This document shows positions 53,049 through 61,685 of a DNA stretch of 61,685 bases, piece after piece. The notes under the pieces are model-generated. The model saw nothing but the letters and a program-made list of their open reading frames with translations. It had not been told where the DNA came from and ran no database searches. This DNA comes from Vagococcus fessus. Lineage in GTDB: Bacteria > Bacillota > Bacilli > Lactobacillales > Vagococcaceae. Made by a program: the position numbers and the translations under genes. The stretch spans positions 1 to 61,685 of the forward strand of contig NZ_NGJY01000006.1 of assembly GCF_003987565.1 (NCBI RefSeq). Reading direction: 5' to 3'. Positions within the stretch are counted from its first letter, which is position 1, and each line of letters starts with the position of its first letter.

Positions 53049-53489
53049 ATGTCAATCGAAGTAGGAGCTAAAATTCCAGGTAAAATTTCAGGAATTACAA
53101 ATTTTGGAGCATTTGTTGATTTAGGTGAAGGAAAAACAGGGCTGGTTCATATCAGTGAGGTCTCAAACAGTTTTATTAAAGATATCAACGAGGTTCTTAA
53201 AGTAGGCGAAGCTGTAGAAGTTAAAGTAATGTCAGTTGGAACAGATGGGAAAATTGGTTTATCAATTCGTCGTGCCTCTTCTGATGAAGTTCCTGAAAGA
53301 GCTCCGAAGAAAGAGTATAGTCGTCCACAACGTAAAGAATATAAAAAGCCGGTTGCTAAACCAGCACCTAAGAAAGATGATTTTGATTCATTAATGAACT
53401 CTTTCTTAAAAGATAGTGATGATCGTTTAACTTCATTAAAACGTAATACTGAAGGAAAACGTGGCGGTCGTGGCGGCCGTCGTAACTAG
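53049..53489 (+). CDS. S1 RNA-binding domain protein (YabR-like)
   Basis: A 146-residue protein with one S1 domain (about 5-75; GAKIPGKISGITNFGAFVDL, then GLVHISEVS and GKIGLSIRRA) and a basic, Lys/Pro/Arg-rich tail ending in GGRGGRRN. It resembles YabR of Bacillus and general stress protein 13, which bind RNA or ribosomes. Preceded by AAGGAGGA. Its place between divIC and tilS is conserved. Function in detail is not known. Confidence 0.9.
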   Translation: MSIEVGAKIPGKISGITNFGAFVDLGEGKTGLVHISEVSNSFIKDINEVLKVGEAVEVKVMSVGTDGKIGLSIRRASSDEVPERAPKKEYSRPQRKEYKKPVAKPAPKKDDFDSLMNSFLKDSDDRLTSLKRNTEGKRGGRGGRRN

Positions 53490-53505
53490 TTTATAATAAG
53501 TGATG

Positions 53506-53537
53506 AAGGATAAGGAGACTTATCCTTTTTTCTTTTT
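53506..53537 (+). terminator. Hairpin between the S1 gene and tilS
   Basis: AAGGATAAG and CTTATCCTT form a perfect 9-bp stem around GAGA, with a T-rich tail. It sits within the run and probably attenuates rather than fully stops transcription, since tilS shows no clear promoter of its own. Confidence 0.8.
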
Positions 53538-53552
53538 TTAGGAGGTGATGTT

Positions 53553-54956
53553 ATGTTACAAAAGAAATTTATTTCCGATAGTCTGAAGTTGTTTCAGTGG
53601 GATAAGCAAACGAAGTTATTAGTTGCTGTATCAGGTGGAGTCGATTCGATAGTGCTTTTAGAGTTATTGTTAGCTATTCCAGAGGATGAGCGACCAGAAA
53701 TTGGTGTCGCTCATGTCAATCACCAATTAAGAAAAGAGTCTGAAGAAGAAGCAGAGATGGTTAGGCAGTTATGCCAAACGAAAGGTTTACCTTTTTATTC
53801 TTATGTGTGGCAATCTCAGTCTGAGCAAGGAAATATGGAATCGAAAGCAAGGGAAGTTCGTTATACTTTTTTTGCTGAGGTGTATAAAAGAGGGGGCTAC
53901 ACTGGGTTGGTAACCGCTCATCATGCAGATGATTTAGCTGAAACCTTGATTATGAAATTGATTAAGGGGACTCAGTTAGGCAACTTAGCGAGTATTAGAG
54001 CCGAATCGAGCCGTTTAGGAATGAGGATTTACCGACCACTTCTTACTTTCTCTAAGCTGGAATTACGGGATTACGCTAAGGCTAACCAGCTTTTCTATTG
54101 TGAGGATCAAACAAATCACAGTTTAGATTATCAACGAAACAGAATAAGGCATCAAGTTATCCCGTTGTTGAAAGAAGAGAACCCTAATTTTTTAAATCAG
54201 GTTCAAAATTTAACGAAGCAGTTAAGTTATACTGACAAAGTGTTATCGACCACCTTGGAACCTATTTTGGATAGCATGACACATTGTGAAAGTGAAAAAT
54301 GTTGGGTATTGGATTTGGACATGTTTCAAAACCAATCAAAAGAGTCGCGTTATTTATTGTTGACGACTCTTATTCAGAAAGTGATGATTCAAAAAGGGTA
54401 TTCTTTATCAGATAGACAAGTAGAGGCGATTTTATCACTTATTGAAAAAGGAAAATCACAAGGTAGGATTGACCTTCAAGCAAACTGGTATTTTAGGAAA
54501 GAATACAATGTAGGGTACATAGAGCAAGTGGTTGGAAAATCAAGTATCATTTCTTCAATGATAACCGAGGTGTTGGGTACAGGAGAGTATGAGTTATCGA
54601 AGACTGAGAAAGTTAGATTGTATCCAGAGGATGAAGCAGCGGCTGTGGACCATTCATTTTTAGGGACTAAAGAAGAGATATCGTTGTATTTAGACCAATC
54701 CGATTTTCCTCTTTCTATTAGAAGAAGAGCGCCAGGTGATGCTATTATTTATAATAAAGAAGGCAACCATAAAAAATTAAGACGGCTATTTATAGATGAA
54801 AAAATACCTCAATCAATAAGAGAAAAAATGTGGGTTGTGGCAAATTCCGAACGAGAAGTTCTCGGAGTGTTTACAATCGGTAAAAGTTATTTGAGTATTA
54901 AGAAAGAAACTGATAAAATACATTACAGGCTCGTTTATTTTAAAGAAGAGCATTAG
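53553..54956 (+). CDS. tilS: tRNA(Ile)-lysidine synthetase TilS
   Basis: A 467-residue N-type ATP pyrophosphatase that converts C34 of tRNA-Ile(CAU) to lysidine. The PP-loop is [14 protein letters not shown] (about 25-38), with AHVNHQLR and [19 protein letters not shown] following. The linker and C-terminal TilS domains (to 467) have [23 protein letters not shown] is preceded by AGGAGG. hpt follows after 16 nt, the near-universal Firmicutes order. Confidence 0.96.
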   Translation: MLQKKFISDSLKLFQWDKQTKLLVAVSGGVDSIVLLELLLAIPEDERPEIGVAHVNHQLRKESEEEAEMVRQLCQTKGLPFYSYVWQSQSEQGNMESKAREVRYTFFAEVYKRGGYTGLVTAHHADDLAETLIMKLIKGTQLGNLASIRAESSRLGMRIYRPLLTFSKLELRDYAKANQLFYCEDQTNHSLDYQRNRIRHQVIPLLKEENPNFLNQVQNLTKQLSYTDKVLSTTLEPILDSMTHCESEKCWVLDLDMFQNQSKESRYLLLTTLIQKVMIQKGYSLSDRQVEAILSLIEKGKSQGRIDLQANWYFRKEYNVGYIEQVVGKSSIISSMITEVLGTGEYELSKTEKVRLYPEDEAAAVDHSFLGTKEEISLYLDQSDFPLSIRRRAPGDAIIYNKEGNHKKLRRLFIDEKIPQSIREKMWVVANSEREVLGVFTIGKSYLSIKKETDKIHYRLVYFKEEH

Positions 54957-54972
54957 TTGGAAGGAGAGTTTT

Positions 54973-55521
54973 ATGTTAGAAAAAGACATTGAACGTACAT
55001 TATATTCAAGAGAGCAAATTGAAGAAGTAACAAAGCGACTAGGTAAAGAAATTACAAAAGACTATGCGGATAAAGAACCTTTAGTTGTCGGTATTTTAAA
55101 AGGTGCTGTTCCATTTATGGCTGAACTAGTTAGCGAAATTGATGTTTATTTAGAAATGGACTTTATGGACGTTTCAAGCTATGGTGATGCTTTAGTATCA
55201 TCTGGTGAAGTTAAAATCGTTAAAGATTTAGATACTAATGTAGAAGGACGCGACATTTTAATTGTTGAAGATATCATCGACAGTGGCCGTACTCTTAAAT
55301 ATTTAGTAGAATTATTTAAATACCGTAAGGCAAAATCAGTTAAGTTAGTCACATTGTTAGACAAACCTGAAGGTAGAATGGTTGAAATCGCTCCTGATTA
55401 CTTTGGTTTCCACGTGCCTAATGAATTTGTTGTTGGCTACGGACTAGACTACAAAAACAAATACCGTAATTTACCATTCGTTGGCGTACTTAAGCCTGAA
55501 ATTTACGAATCAAAAAACTAA
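54973..55521 (+). CDS. hpt: Hypoxanthine phosphoribosyltransferase
   Basis: A 182-residue type I PRTase that makes IMP and GMP from hypoxanthine and guanine. The PRPP motif is [17 protein letters not shown] (about 96-112), and [13 protein letters not shown] is the PPi loop. In Bacillus, HprT also works with TilS to activate ftsH; the order tilS-hpt-ftsH here keeps that neighbourhood. ATG follows AAGGAGAG. Confidence 0.97.
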   Translation: MLEKDIERTLYSREQIEEVTKRLGKEITKDYADKEPLVVGILKGAVPFMAELVSEIDVYLEMDFMDVSSYGDALVSSGEVKIVKDLDTNVEGRDILIVEDIIDSGRTLKYLVELFKYRKAKSVKLVTLLDKPEGRMVEIAPDYFGFHVPNEFVVGYGLDYKNKYRNLPFVGVLKPEIYESKN

Positions 55522-55593
55522 TGTTTTTTCCAAAATATGTTAAACTGATTAATGTATAAAACATAAGTTAGGTAAGATAGAGGGAGGCTATGT

Positions 55594-57651
55594 ATGAATA
55601 AAAAGAAAAATGGGAAAAATACACTATATTACGTCCTGTTGATATTAGGGATGGCAATGCTAGTATTTTTTGTCTTTGGAGATAACCAAAGCCCCGGTTC
55701 AGAAGTGACCTATTCGAAATTTTCTGAACAATTAAAAAATGATAAAATCAAAGAGTTGACTATTCAACCTGGTAACGGCGCGTACAGAGTTTCTGGTACG
55801 TATTATGACAAACAAAAAGTTTCAAATAATGGCCTACCTATTTTTGGTTCAGCGACAACATCAGACCGTTTCACAACACTTGTGTTACCGAACGATGCAA
55901 CGTTAGCAGAGATTACTAAAAATGCAGCAGGCTCAGAAACAAAAGTTCATATTAAGGAAGAGTCAAGCAATGGTATGTGGATGACGATGATTTTATCATT
56001 CTTACCATTACTACTTATGATTTTCTTCTTCTATATGATGATGAATCAAGGTCAACAAGGTGGCGGCGGAGGCCGTGGCGTGATGAACTTTGGTAAATCA
56101 AAAGCTAAAGAAGCAGATAAAAAAGCAAGTACTGTTCGTTTTTCTGACGTAGCGGGAGCTGAAGAAGAGAAACAAGAACTTGTTGAAGTAGTTGAATTCT
56201 TAAAAGACCCACGTCGTTTTGCGGCGCTTGGTGCAAGAATTCCAGCGGGTGTCCTTTTAGAGGGACCTCCAGGTACGGGTAAAACATTATTAGCACGAGC
56301 AGTTGCAGGTGAAGCGGGAGTTCCATTCTATTCAATCTCAGGTTCAGACTTCGTTGAGATGTTTGTTGGGGTTGGAGCGAGCCGAGTTCGTGACTTGTTT
56401 GAAAATGCTAAAAAGACAGCACCAGCGATTATCTTTATTGATGAAATTGATGCTGTAGGTCGTCAACGTGGCGCTGGTATGGGTGGCGGAAATGACGAAC
56501 GTGAGCAAACACTTAACCAATTATTAGTAGAAATGGATGGTTTTGGTGGCAATGAAGGTGTTATTGTTATTGCTGCAACAAACCGTTCTGACGTACTAGA
56601 TCCTGCTTTACTTCGTCCTGGTCGTTTTGACCGTCAGATTTTAGTAGGTCGTCCAGATGTTAAAGGGCGTGAAGCGATTCTTAAAGTACATGCTAAAAAC
56701 AAACCATTTGCTAACGATGTTGATTTGAAAGTCGTAGCACAACAAACACCAGGTTTTGCTGGTGCGGAATTAGAAAATGTCTTAAACGAAGCGGCTTTAG
56801 TAGCAGCTCGTCGTAATAAAAAAGTTATTGATGCTTCTGATATTGATGAAGCTCAAGACCGTGTAATTGCTGGTCCGGCTAAGAAGGACCGTGTGATTAG
56901 TAAACGTCAACGTGAATTAGTAGCTTATCATGAAGCGGGACACACTATCTGTGGTTTGGTTTTAGATGATGCTAACACAGTTCATAAAGTGACAATAGTT
57001 CCTCGCGGACGTGCTGGTGGTTATATGATTGCTCTTCCTAAAGAAGATCAATTCTTAATTACTCGTAATGAAATGTTTGAGCGTATCGTAGGTTTACTTG
57101 GCGGACGTACAGCTGAAGAAATTATCTTCGGTGTTCAAACAACAGGAGCAAGTAATGACTTTGAGCAAGCAACTGGTCTTGCCCGTAGTATGGTAACTGA
57201 GTATGGTATGAGTGAAAAACTTGGACCTGTTCAATACGAAGGGAATCATCAAGTCTTTGTAGGTCGTGACTACGGCCAATCAAAAGCATTCTCTGATCAA
57301 GTGTCATACGAAATTGACCAAGAAGTTCGTGCTATTTTAAATGAAGCTCATGCAAAAGCGCGTGAAATCATTGAAGAATACTCAGAACAACACAAGTTAA
57401 TTGCTGAAAAATTATTAGAATTTGAAACATTAGATGCTCGTAGTATTAAATCATTGTTTGAAGATGGTGTAATGCCAGCAGATGTTGTGAATGATGAGTT
57501 TCCTAGTGAAAAATCAGGTTCTTTTGAAGAAGCAAAACATGCATTAGAAGAAAAAGAAGCACAAAAAGAATTAGAAGCTAAAAAAGAAGAATCTTTAACG
57601 GGAACAGCTGAAGAAGTTGTGGAAGAAACAAAGGATGACTCAGCAGAATAA
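55594..57651 (+). CDS. ftsH: ATP-dependent zinc metalloprotease FtsH
   Basis: A 685-residue membrane-bound AAA protease. Helices at about 10-28 and 128-150 enclose an outside domain. The AAA module has Walker A GPPGTGKT (about 223-230), Walker [12 protein letters not shown] and the second region of homology RPGRFDRQI. The zinc site HEAGH is near 446. A Glu/Lys-rich C-terminal tail runs from about 625. It degrades membrane and short-lived proteins as a hexamer. Confidence 0.97.
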   Translation: MNKKKNGKNTLYYVLLILGMAMLVFFVFGDNQSPGSEVTYSKFSEQLKNDKIKELTIQPGNGAYRVSGTYYDKQKVSNNGLPIFGSATTSDRFTTLVLPNDATLAEITKNAAGSETKVHIKEESSNGMWMTMILSFLPLLLMIFFFYMMMNQGQQGGGGGRGVMNFGKSKAKEADKKASTVRFSDVAGAEEEKQELVEVVEFLKDPRRFAALGARIPAGVLLEGPPGTGKTLLARAVAGEAGVPFYSISGSDFVEMFVGVGASRVRDLFENAKKTAPAIIFIDEIDAVGRQRGAGMGGGNDEREQTLNQLLVEMDGFGGNEGVIVIAATNRSDVLDPALLRPGRFDRQILVGRPDVKGREAILKVHAKNKPFANDVDLKVVAQQTPGFAGAELENVLNEAALVAARRNKKVIDASDIDEAQDRVIAGPAKKDRVISKRQRELVAYHEAGHTICGLVLDDANTVHKVTIVPRGRAGGYMIALPKEDQFLITRNEMFERIVGLLGGRTAEEIIFGVQTTGASNDFEQATGLARSMVTEYGMSEKLGPVQYEGNHQVFVGRDYGQSKAFSDQVSYEIDQEVRAILNEAHAKAREIIEEYSEQHKLIAEKLLEFETLDARSIKSLFEDGVMPADVVNDEFPSEKSGSFEEAKHALEEKEAQKELEAKKEESLTGTAEEVVEETKDDSAE

Positions 57652-57669
57652 TAAATTGAGCGTATCTTA

Positions 57670-57726
57670 TTGAAGGTTCTATCAAATACGTTATAATATA
57701 AAGTGGGTTGCCTAGGCAGCCCACTT
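57670..57726 (+). promoter_or_regulatory. Promoter plus dyad hairpin upstream of hslO
   Basis: TTGAAG (57670-57675), 16 nt, TATAAT (57692-57697). Directly after it AAGTGGG-TGCC (57701-57712) pairs with GGCA-CCCACTT (57715-57726) around TA, followed by four Ts. The expected start site falls in the left arm. The hairpin may terminate ftsH transcripts, or form a 5'-end structure or operator for hslO. Confidence 0.6.
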
Positions 57727-57784
57727 TTCTATTAGTAACAATTAACTGAGTTAACTAAAAAATTTATTATAAAGGTGAGTATCG

Positions 57785-58660
57785 ATGGAAGATTATTTAT
57801 TAAAAGCATTGTGCTTCGATGGACAAATTAGAGCCTATGCAGTCAACGCAACAAAAACAGTTAGTGAGGCGCAACGTCGCCATGATTCATGGAATACATC
57901 TACAGCAGCGTTAGGTCGTACAATGGTGGCGTCAGTCATGTTAGGTGCGATGAACAAGGGTGATGATATCATCACTGTTAAAGTACAAGGTAACGGTCCT
58001 GGGGGAGCAATTGTTGTAGGGAGTGACGGTCGAGGTAATGTAAAAGGCTACATTCAAAATCCGCAATTAAGTTTACCTCTAAATGATAACGGTAAAATTG
58101 ACGTACGTGGAGCAGTTGGGACTGTAGGTTCTTTATCAGTAACAAAAGATTTAGGTATGAAGGAGCCCTTTACAGGTCAAGTGGAGCTTGTTTCAGGTGA
58201 ATTAGGTGAAGATTTTACTTACTACCTAGCGAATTCAGAGCAAGTACCATCAGCGGTTGGTTTAAGTGTGTTAATCGATAATGATGATACAGTTAAAGCA
58301 GCAGGAGGGTTTATTGTTCAAGTTATGCCTGGTGCGACGGATGAAACAATTACGGAAATTGAAAAACGCATTGCAGATATGCCATTCGTTTCTCGTATGA
58401 TTGAACAAGGAGAAACACCTGAAACCATTTTAAATCGTTTATTAGGCGATGAGAATGTAAACTTCCTAACGGAAACACCTGTACAATTTAAGTGTGATTG
58501 TTCTATGGAGAAATTCTCTAAAGCGTTAGTATCTATTGGTAAAGAAGAAATTCAAGCGATGATCGACGAAGATCACGGTGCGGAAGCAACTTGCCATTTC
58601 TGTAATAATAAATACAACTTTACTGAAGATGATTTAAACAACATTTTGCAAGAAATGTAA
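57785..58660 (+). CDS. hslO: Redox-regulated chaperone Hsp33 (HslO)
   Basis: A 291-residue holdase chaperone turned on by oxidation. The C-terminal zinc switch has CDC (VQFKCDCSMEKF, near 238) and CHFC (near 269). Upon oxidation these four Cys form disulfides and release zinc. The N-terminal FDGQIRAYAVNATKTVSEAQ is typical. Length is normal. It shares the run with dusB, 16 nt downstream. Confidence 0.96.
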   Translation: MEDYLLKALCFDGQIRAYAVNATKTVSEAQRRHDSWNTSTAALGRTMVASVMLGAMNKGDDIITVKVQGNGPGGAIVVGSDGRGNVKGYIQNPQLSLPLNDNGKIDVRGAVGTVGSLSVTKDLGMKEPFTGQVELVSGELGEDFTYYLANSEQVPSAVGLSVLIDNDDTVKAAGGFIVQVMPGATDETITEIEKRIADMPFVSRMIEQGETPETILNRLLGDENVNFLTETPVQFKCDCSMEKFSKALVSIGKEEIQAMIDEDHGAEATCHFCNNKYNFTEDDLNNILQEM

Positions 58661-58676
58661 GATAGGGAGATAAAAT

Positions 58677-59669
58677 ATGACTTGGAAAATAGGAAATATT
58701 GATATCCCTAATCCTGTAGTGGTAGCCCCTATGGCTGGTATTAGTAATGCCGCTTTTCGTGTGACAGTTAAAGAATTTGGGGCAGGACTGGTCGTCTGCG
58801 AGATGATTAGCGACAAAGGTATTCAACTTCGAAATAAAAAAACATTGTCAATGTTACATATAGAAGAGAACGAATATCCGCTCAGTGTCCAAATTATGGG
58901 TGGCGGTAAAGAGAGTTTAGTAGAAGCGGCTAAGTTTGTTGCGGAAAATACAGACGCGGCGATTATTGACATTAATATGGGGTGTCCTGTAAACAAAGTA
59001 ATTAAAGCTGAAGCAGGGGCTAAGTGGCTATTGGACCCTGATAAAGTGTATGAGATGGTCGAGGCAGTTGCTTCAGCAGTAGACAAGCCTGTTACGGTTA
59101 AACAACGTATTGGTTGGGACGCGGAACATGTCTTTGCTGTTGAAAATGCTCTAGCTGCAGAAAAAGCAGGTGCAGCAGCTGTAGCGATGCATGGTCGTAC
59201 GCGTGTTCAAATGTATGAAGGTAAAGCAAATTGGGATGTTTTACGTCAGGTTAAGGACAAACTAACAATTCCTCTAATGGGGAATGGAGACGTCAGAACG
59301 CCACAAGATGCTCAAAGAATGTTAGATGAAGTGGGCTGTGAAGGCGTAATGATTGGGCGTGCTGCATTAGGAAACCCATGGATGATTTATCAAACTAAGC
59401 ATTACCTTGAAACAGGTGAATTATTAACTGAACCAACAGCTAGAGAAAAAATTGAAACAGCAAAATTACACTTACAACGACTTGTCGCTTTAAAAGGTGA
59501 AATGATAGCCTCAAGAGAATTTCGTCAGCATGCTGCTTATTATTTAAAGGGGATTCCCCGTGCTGCAAAAGCGAAAGTTGCGGTTAATAAAGCAGAAACT
59601 CAAGCTCAAATGATAGAAATATTAGATGAGTTAGTAGAGAATGTTGAAGCAAGAGGCATTATTCGTTAA
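58677..59669 (+). CDS. dusB: tRNA-dihydrouridine synthase (DusB type)
   Basis: A 330-residue FMN enzyme that reduces uridines in the D-loop of tRNA. FMN-binding VVAPMAGISNAAFR at the start, catalytic Cys in DINMGCPVNKVIK (near 102), AMHGRTRVQMYEGKANW, and GNGDVRTPQDA. In Bacillus the gene next to hslO/lysS encodes DusB1, so the Dus class is by position and similarity. The start is ATG 58677, preceded by AGGGAGA. Confidence 0.93.
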   Translation: MTWKIGNIDIPNPVVVAPMAGISNAAFRVTVKEFGAGLVVCEMISDKGIQLRNKKTLSMLHIEENEYPLSVQIMGGGKESLVEAAKFVAENTDAAIIDINMGCPVNKVIKAEAGAKWLLDPDKVYEMVEAVASAVDKPVTVKQRIGWDAEHVFAVENALAAEKAGAAAVAMHGRTRVQMYEGKANWDVLRQVKDKLTIPLMGNGDVRTPQDAQRMLDEVGCEGVMIGRAALGNPWMIYQTKHYLETGELLTEPTAREKIETAKLHLQRLVALKGEMIASREFRQHAAYYLKGIPRAAKAKVAVNKAETQAQMIEILDELVENVEARGIIR

Positions 59670-59691
59670 CAAATAAGATAGATACCACAAG

Positions 59692-59719
59692 AAAAGGCAA
59701 ATTTTACTTGCCTTTTTTT
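59692..59719 (+). terminator. dusB terminator
   Basis: AAAAGGCAA and TTGCCTTTT form a perfect 9-bp stem around ATTTTAC, followed by Ts. Confidence 0.9.
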
Positions 59720-59747
59720 GATTTAATGTGGCATTATAGATAGATGA

Positions 59748-61271
<1,524 letters not shown>

Positions 61272-61274
61272 CCT

Positions 61275-61316
61275 TAAAATGCTCGCTTTCAGAAGAAAGT
61301 GAGCATTTTTTTTATA
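61275..61316 (+). terminator. lysS terminator
   Basis: AAAATGCTC-CTTTC pairs with GAAAG-GAGCATTTT around AGAA, followed by a long T run. Confidence 0.93.
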
Positions 61317-61332
61317 TTTTTGAAAAAAATAG

Positions 61333-61539
61333 TTGCCTTTTTATTCTAAACTTGGTATATTAATACATGTCCTTGAGACAAGCAAACATGTTTTTACAAC
61401 TTGAAAAAAGATGTTGACATTAGATTGATCAAGTGATATTATAACAAAGTCGTTAAAAACAGAGGAAGTTAAAACTTCTAAAACTTAATTGAAAAACTTT
61501 TTAAAAAAGGTTGACGAAGTCAACTAAACATGTTATTCT
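61333..61539 (+). promoter_or_regulatory. Three tandem rRNA operon promoters
   Basis: Each has exactly 17-nt spacing: TTGCCT (61333-61338) / TATATT (61356-61361); TTGACA (61414-61419) / TATTAT (61437-61442); TTGACG (61511-61516) / TATTCT (61534-61539). The last two are typical rrn P1/P2. The first is more speculative. Confidence 0.8.
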
Positions 61540-61685
61540 AATTAAGTCGTCAAGAACGACAACGTAGACCTTTGAAAACTGAACAAAGTAAGACGAACCA
61601 AACGTGTAGGATGTTGTTCTCATTAGTTGAGACAACAAACTAAATTTTAAGATTTTTATTAAAAATCTAAGTGAAGTAACATTCG
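61540..61685 (+). other. rRNA leader (5' of 16S rRNA)
   Basis: The segment with CCTTTGAAAACTGAACAAAG followed by a short AT-rich stretch is the familiar leader of Lactobacillales rRNA operons, used for antitermination and for pairing in the 16S processing stem. The mature 16S 5' end is not reached within the window. Confidence 0.8.

Noticed and set aside
61561-61685. 16S rRNA gene
   Set aside because: Only the leader is visible; the typical 16S 5' sequence is not reached before the window ends.

Overview
The window is AT-rich chromosomal DNA from a low-GC Gram-positive of the order Lactobacillales. Gene content (ctsR-clpC, cydABDC with menA, split coaB/coaC, ThiT under a TPP riboswitch, the pth-mfd-rqcP-divIC-tilS-hpt-ftsH-hslO-dusB-lysS run, AGGAGG ribosome binding sites, an rRNA leader at the right edge) points to Enterococcaceae, with Vagococcus or Enterococcus as my best guess. 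That genus call is inference, not a database result. The window lies between two stable-RNA loci: a tRNA cluster at the left edge and the promoters of an rRNA operon at the right edge.

Layout. 1-609: one partial and five complete tRNA genes. 633-3636: CtsR-autoregulated ctsR-clpC. 3643-5959: two U32-family genes that match the tRNA U34 hydroxylation pair trhP1/trhP2. 5980-7398: glutathione reductase that appears to start at ATT. 7431-15495: respiratory block (cydA, cydB, cydD, cydC, then divergent hepT and menA). 15548-20097: a P1B-4 metal ATPase behind a long palindrome, a NusG domain II membrane protein, the oxygen-dependent tRNA hydroxylase trhO, and a YitT protein. 20431-22233: a large secreted cell-wall hydrolase. 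22234-24620: a 2.4 kb gene-free segment with a seven-copy tandem array of ~118 bp units. 24621-34962: small-molecule and housekeeping genes (DUF308, a BltD-like acetyltransferase with an apparent ATC start, coaB/coaC, a 3D-domain wall protein, acetyltransferases, ung, pta, tsaE, exonucleases). 35002-36659: a lipoprotein flavin reductase. 36805-37618: TPP riboswitch and thiT. 37647-41137: heterodimeric ABC exporter. 41295-46165: esterase, rplY, a DnaA-box cluster, a small membrane protein, a sirtuin, chorismate mutase and an L,D-transpeptidase. 46301-61271: the long pth-to-lysS housekeeping run. 61333-61685: rRNA promoters and leader; the 16S gene is not reached.

How the genes fit together. 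Demethylmenaquinone or menaquinone made through HepT and MenA would supply electrons to cytochrome bd (CydAB, matured by CydDC), and possibly to the exported flavin reductase. TrhP1/P2 (prephenate-dependent in the characterised families) and TrhO (O2-dependent) are two routes to 5-hydroxyuridine at tRNA position 34, with tRNA-Thr(UGU) and tRNA-Pro(UGG) as plausible substrates in the same window. A free-standing chorismate mutase could provide prephenate. Convergent genes are separated by compact bidirectional terminators.

Most unusual points: the tandem array and its strict A/B alternation; two genes with intact, family-typical N-termini but only ATT or ATC at the start position; a cluster of DnaA boxes away from dnaA; and an 18-bp perfect dyad at the promoter of the metal ATPase.
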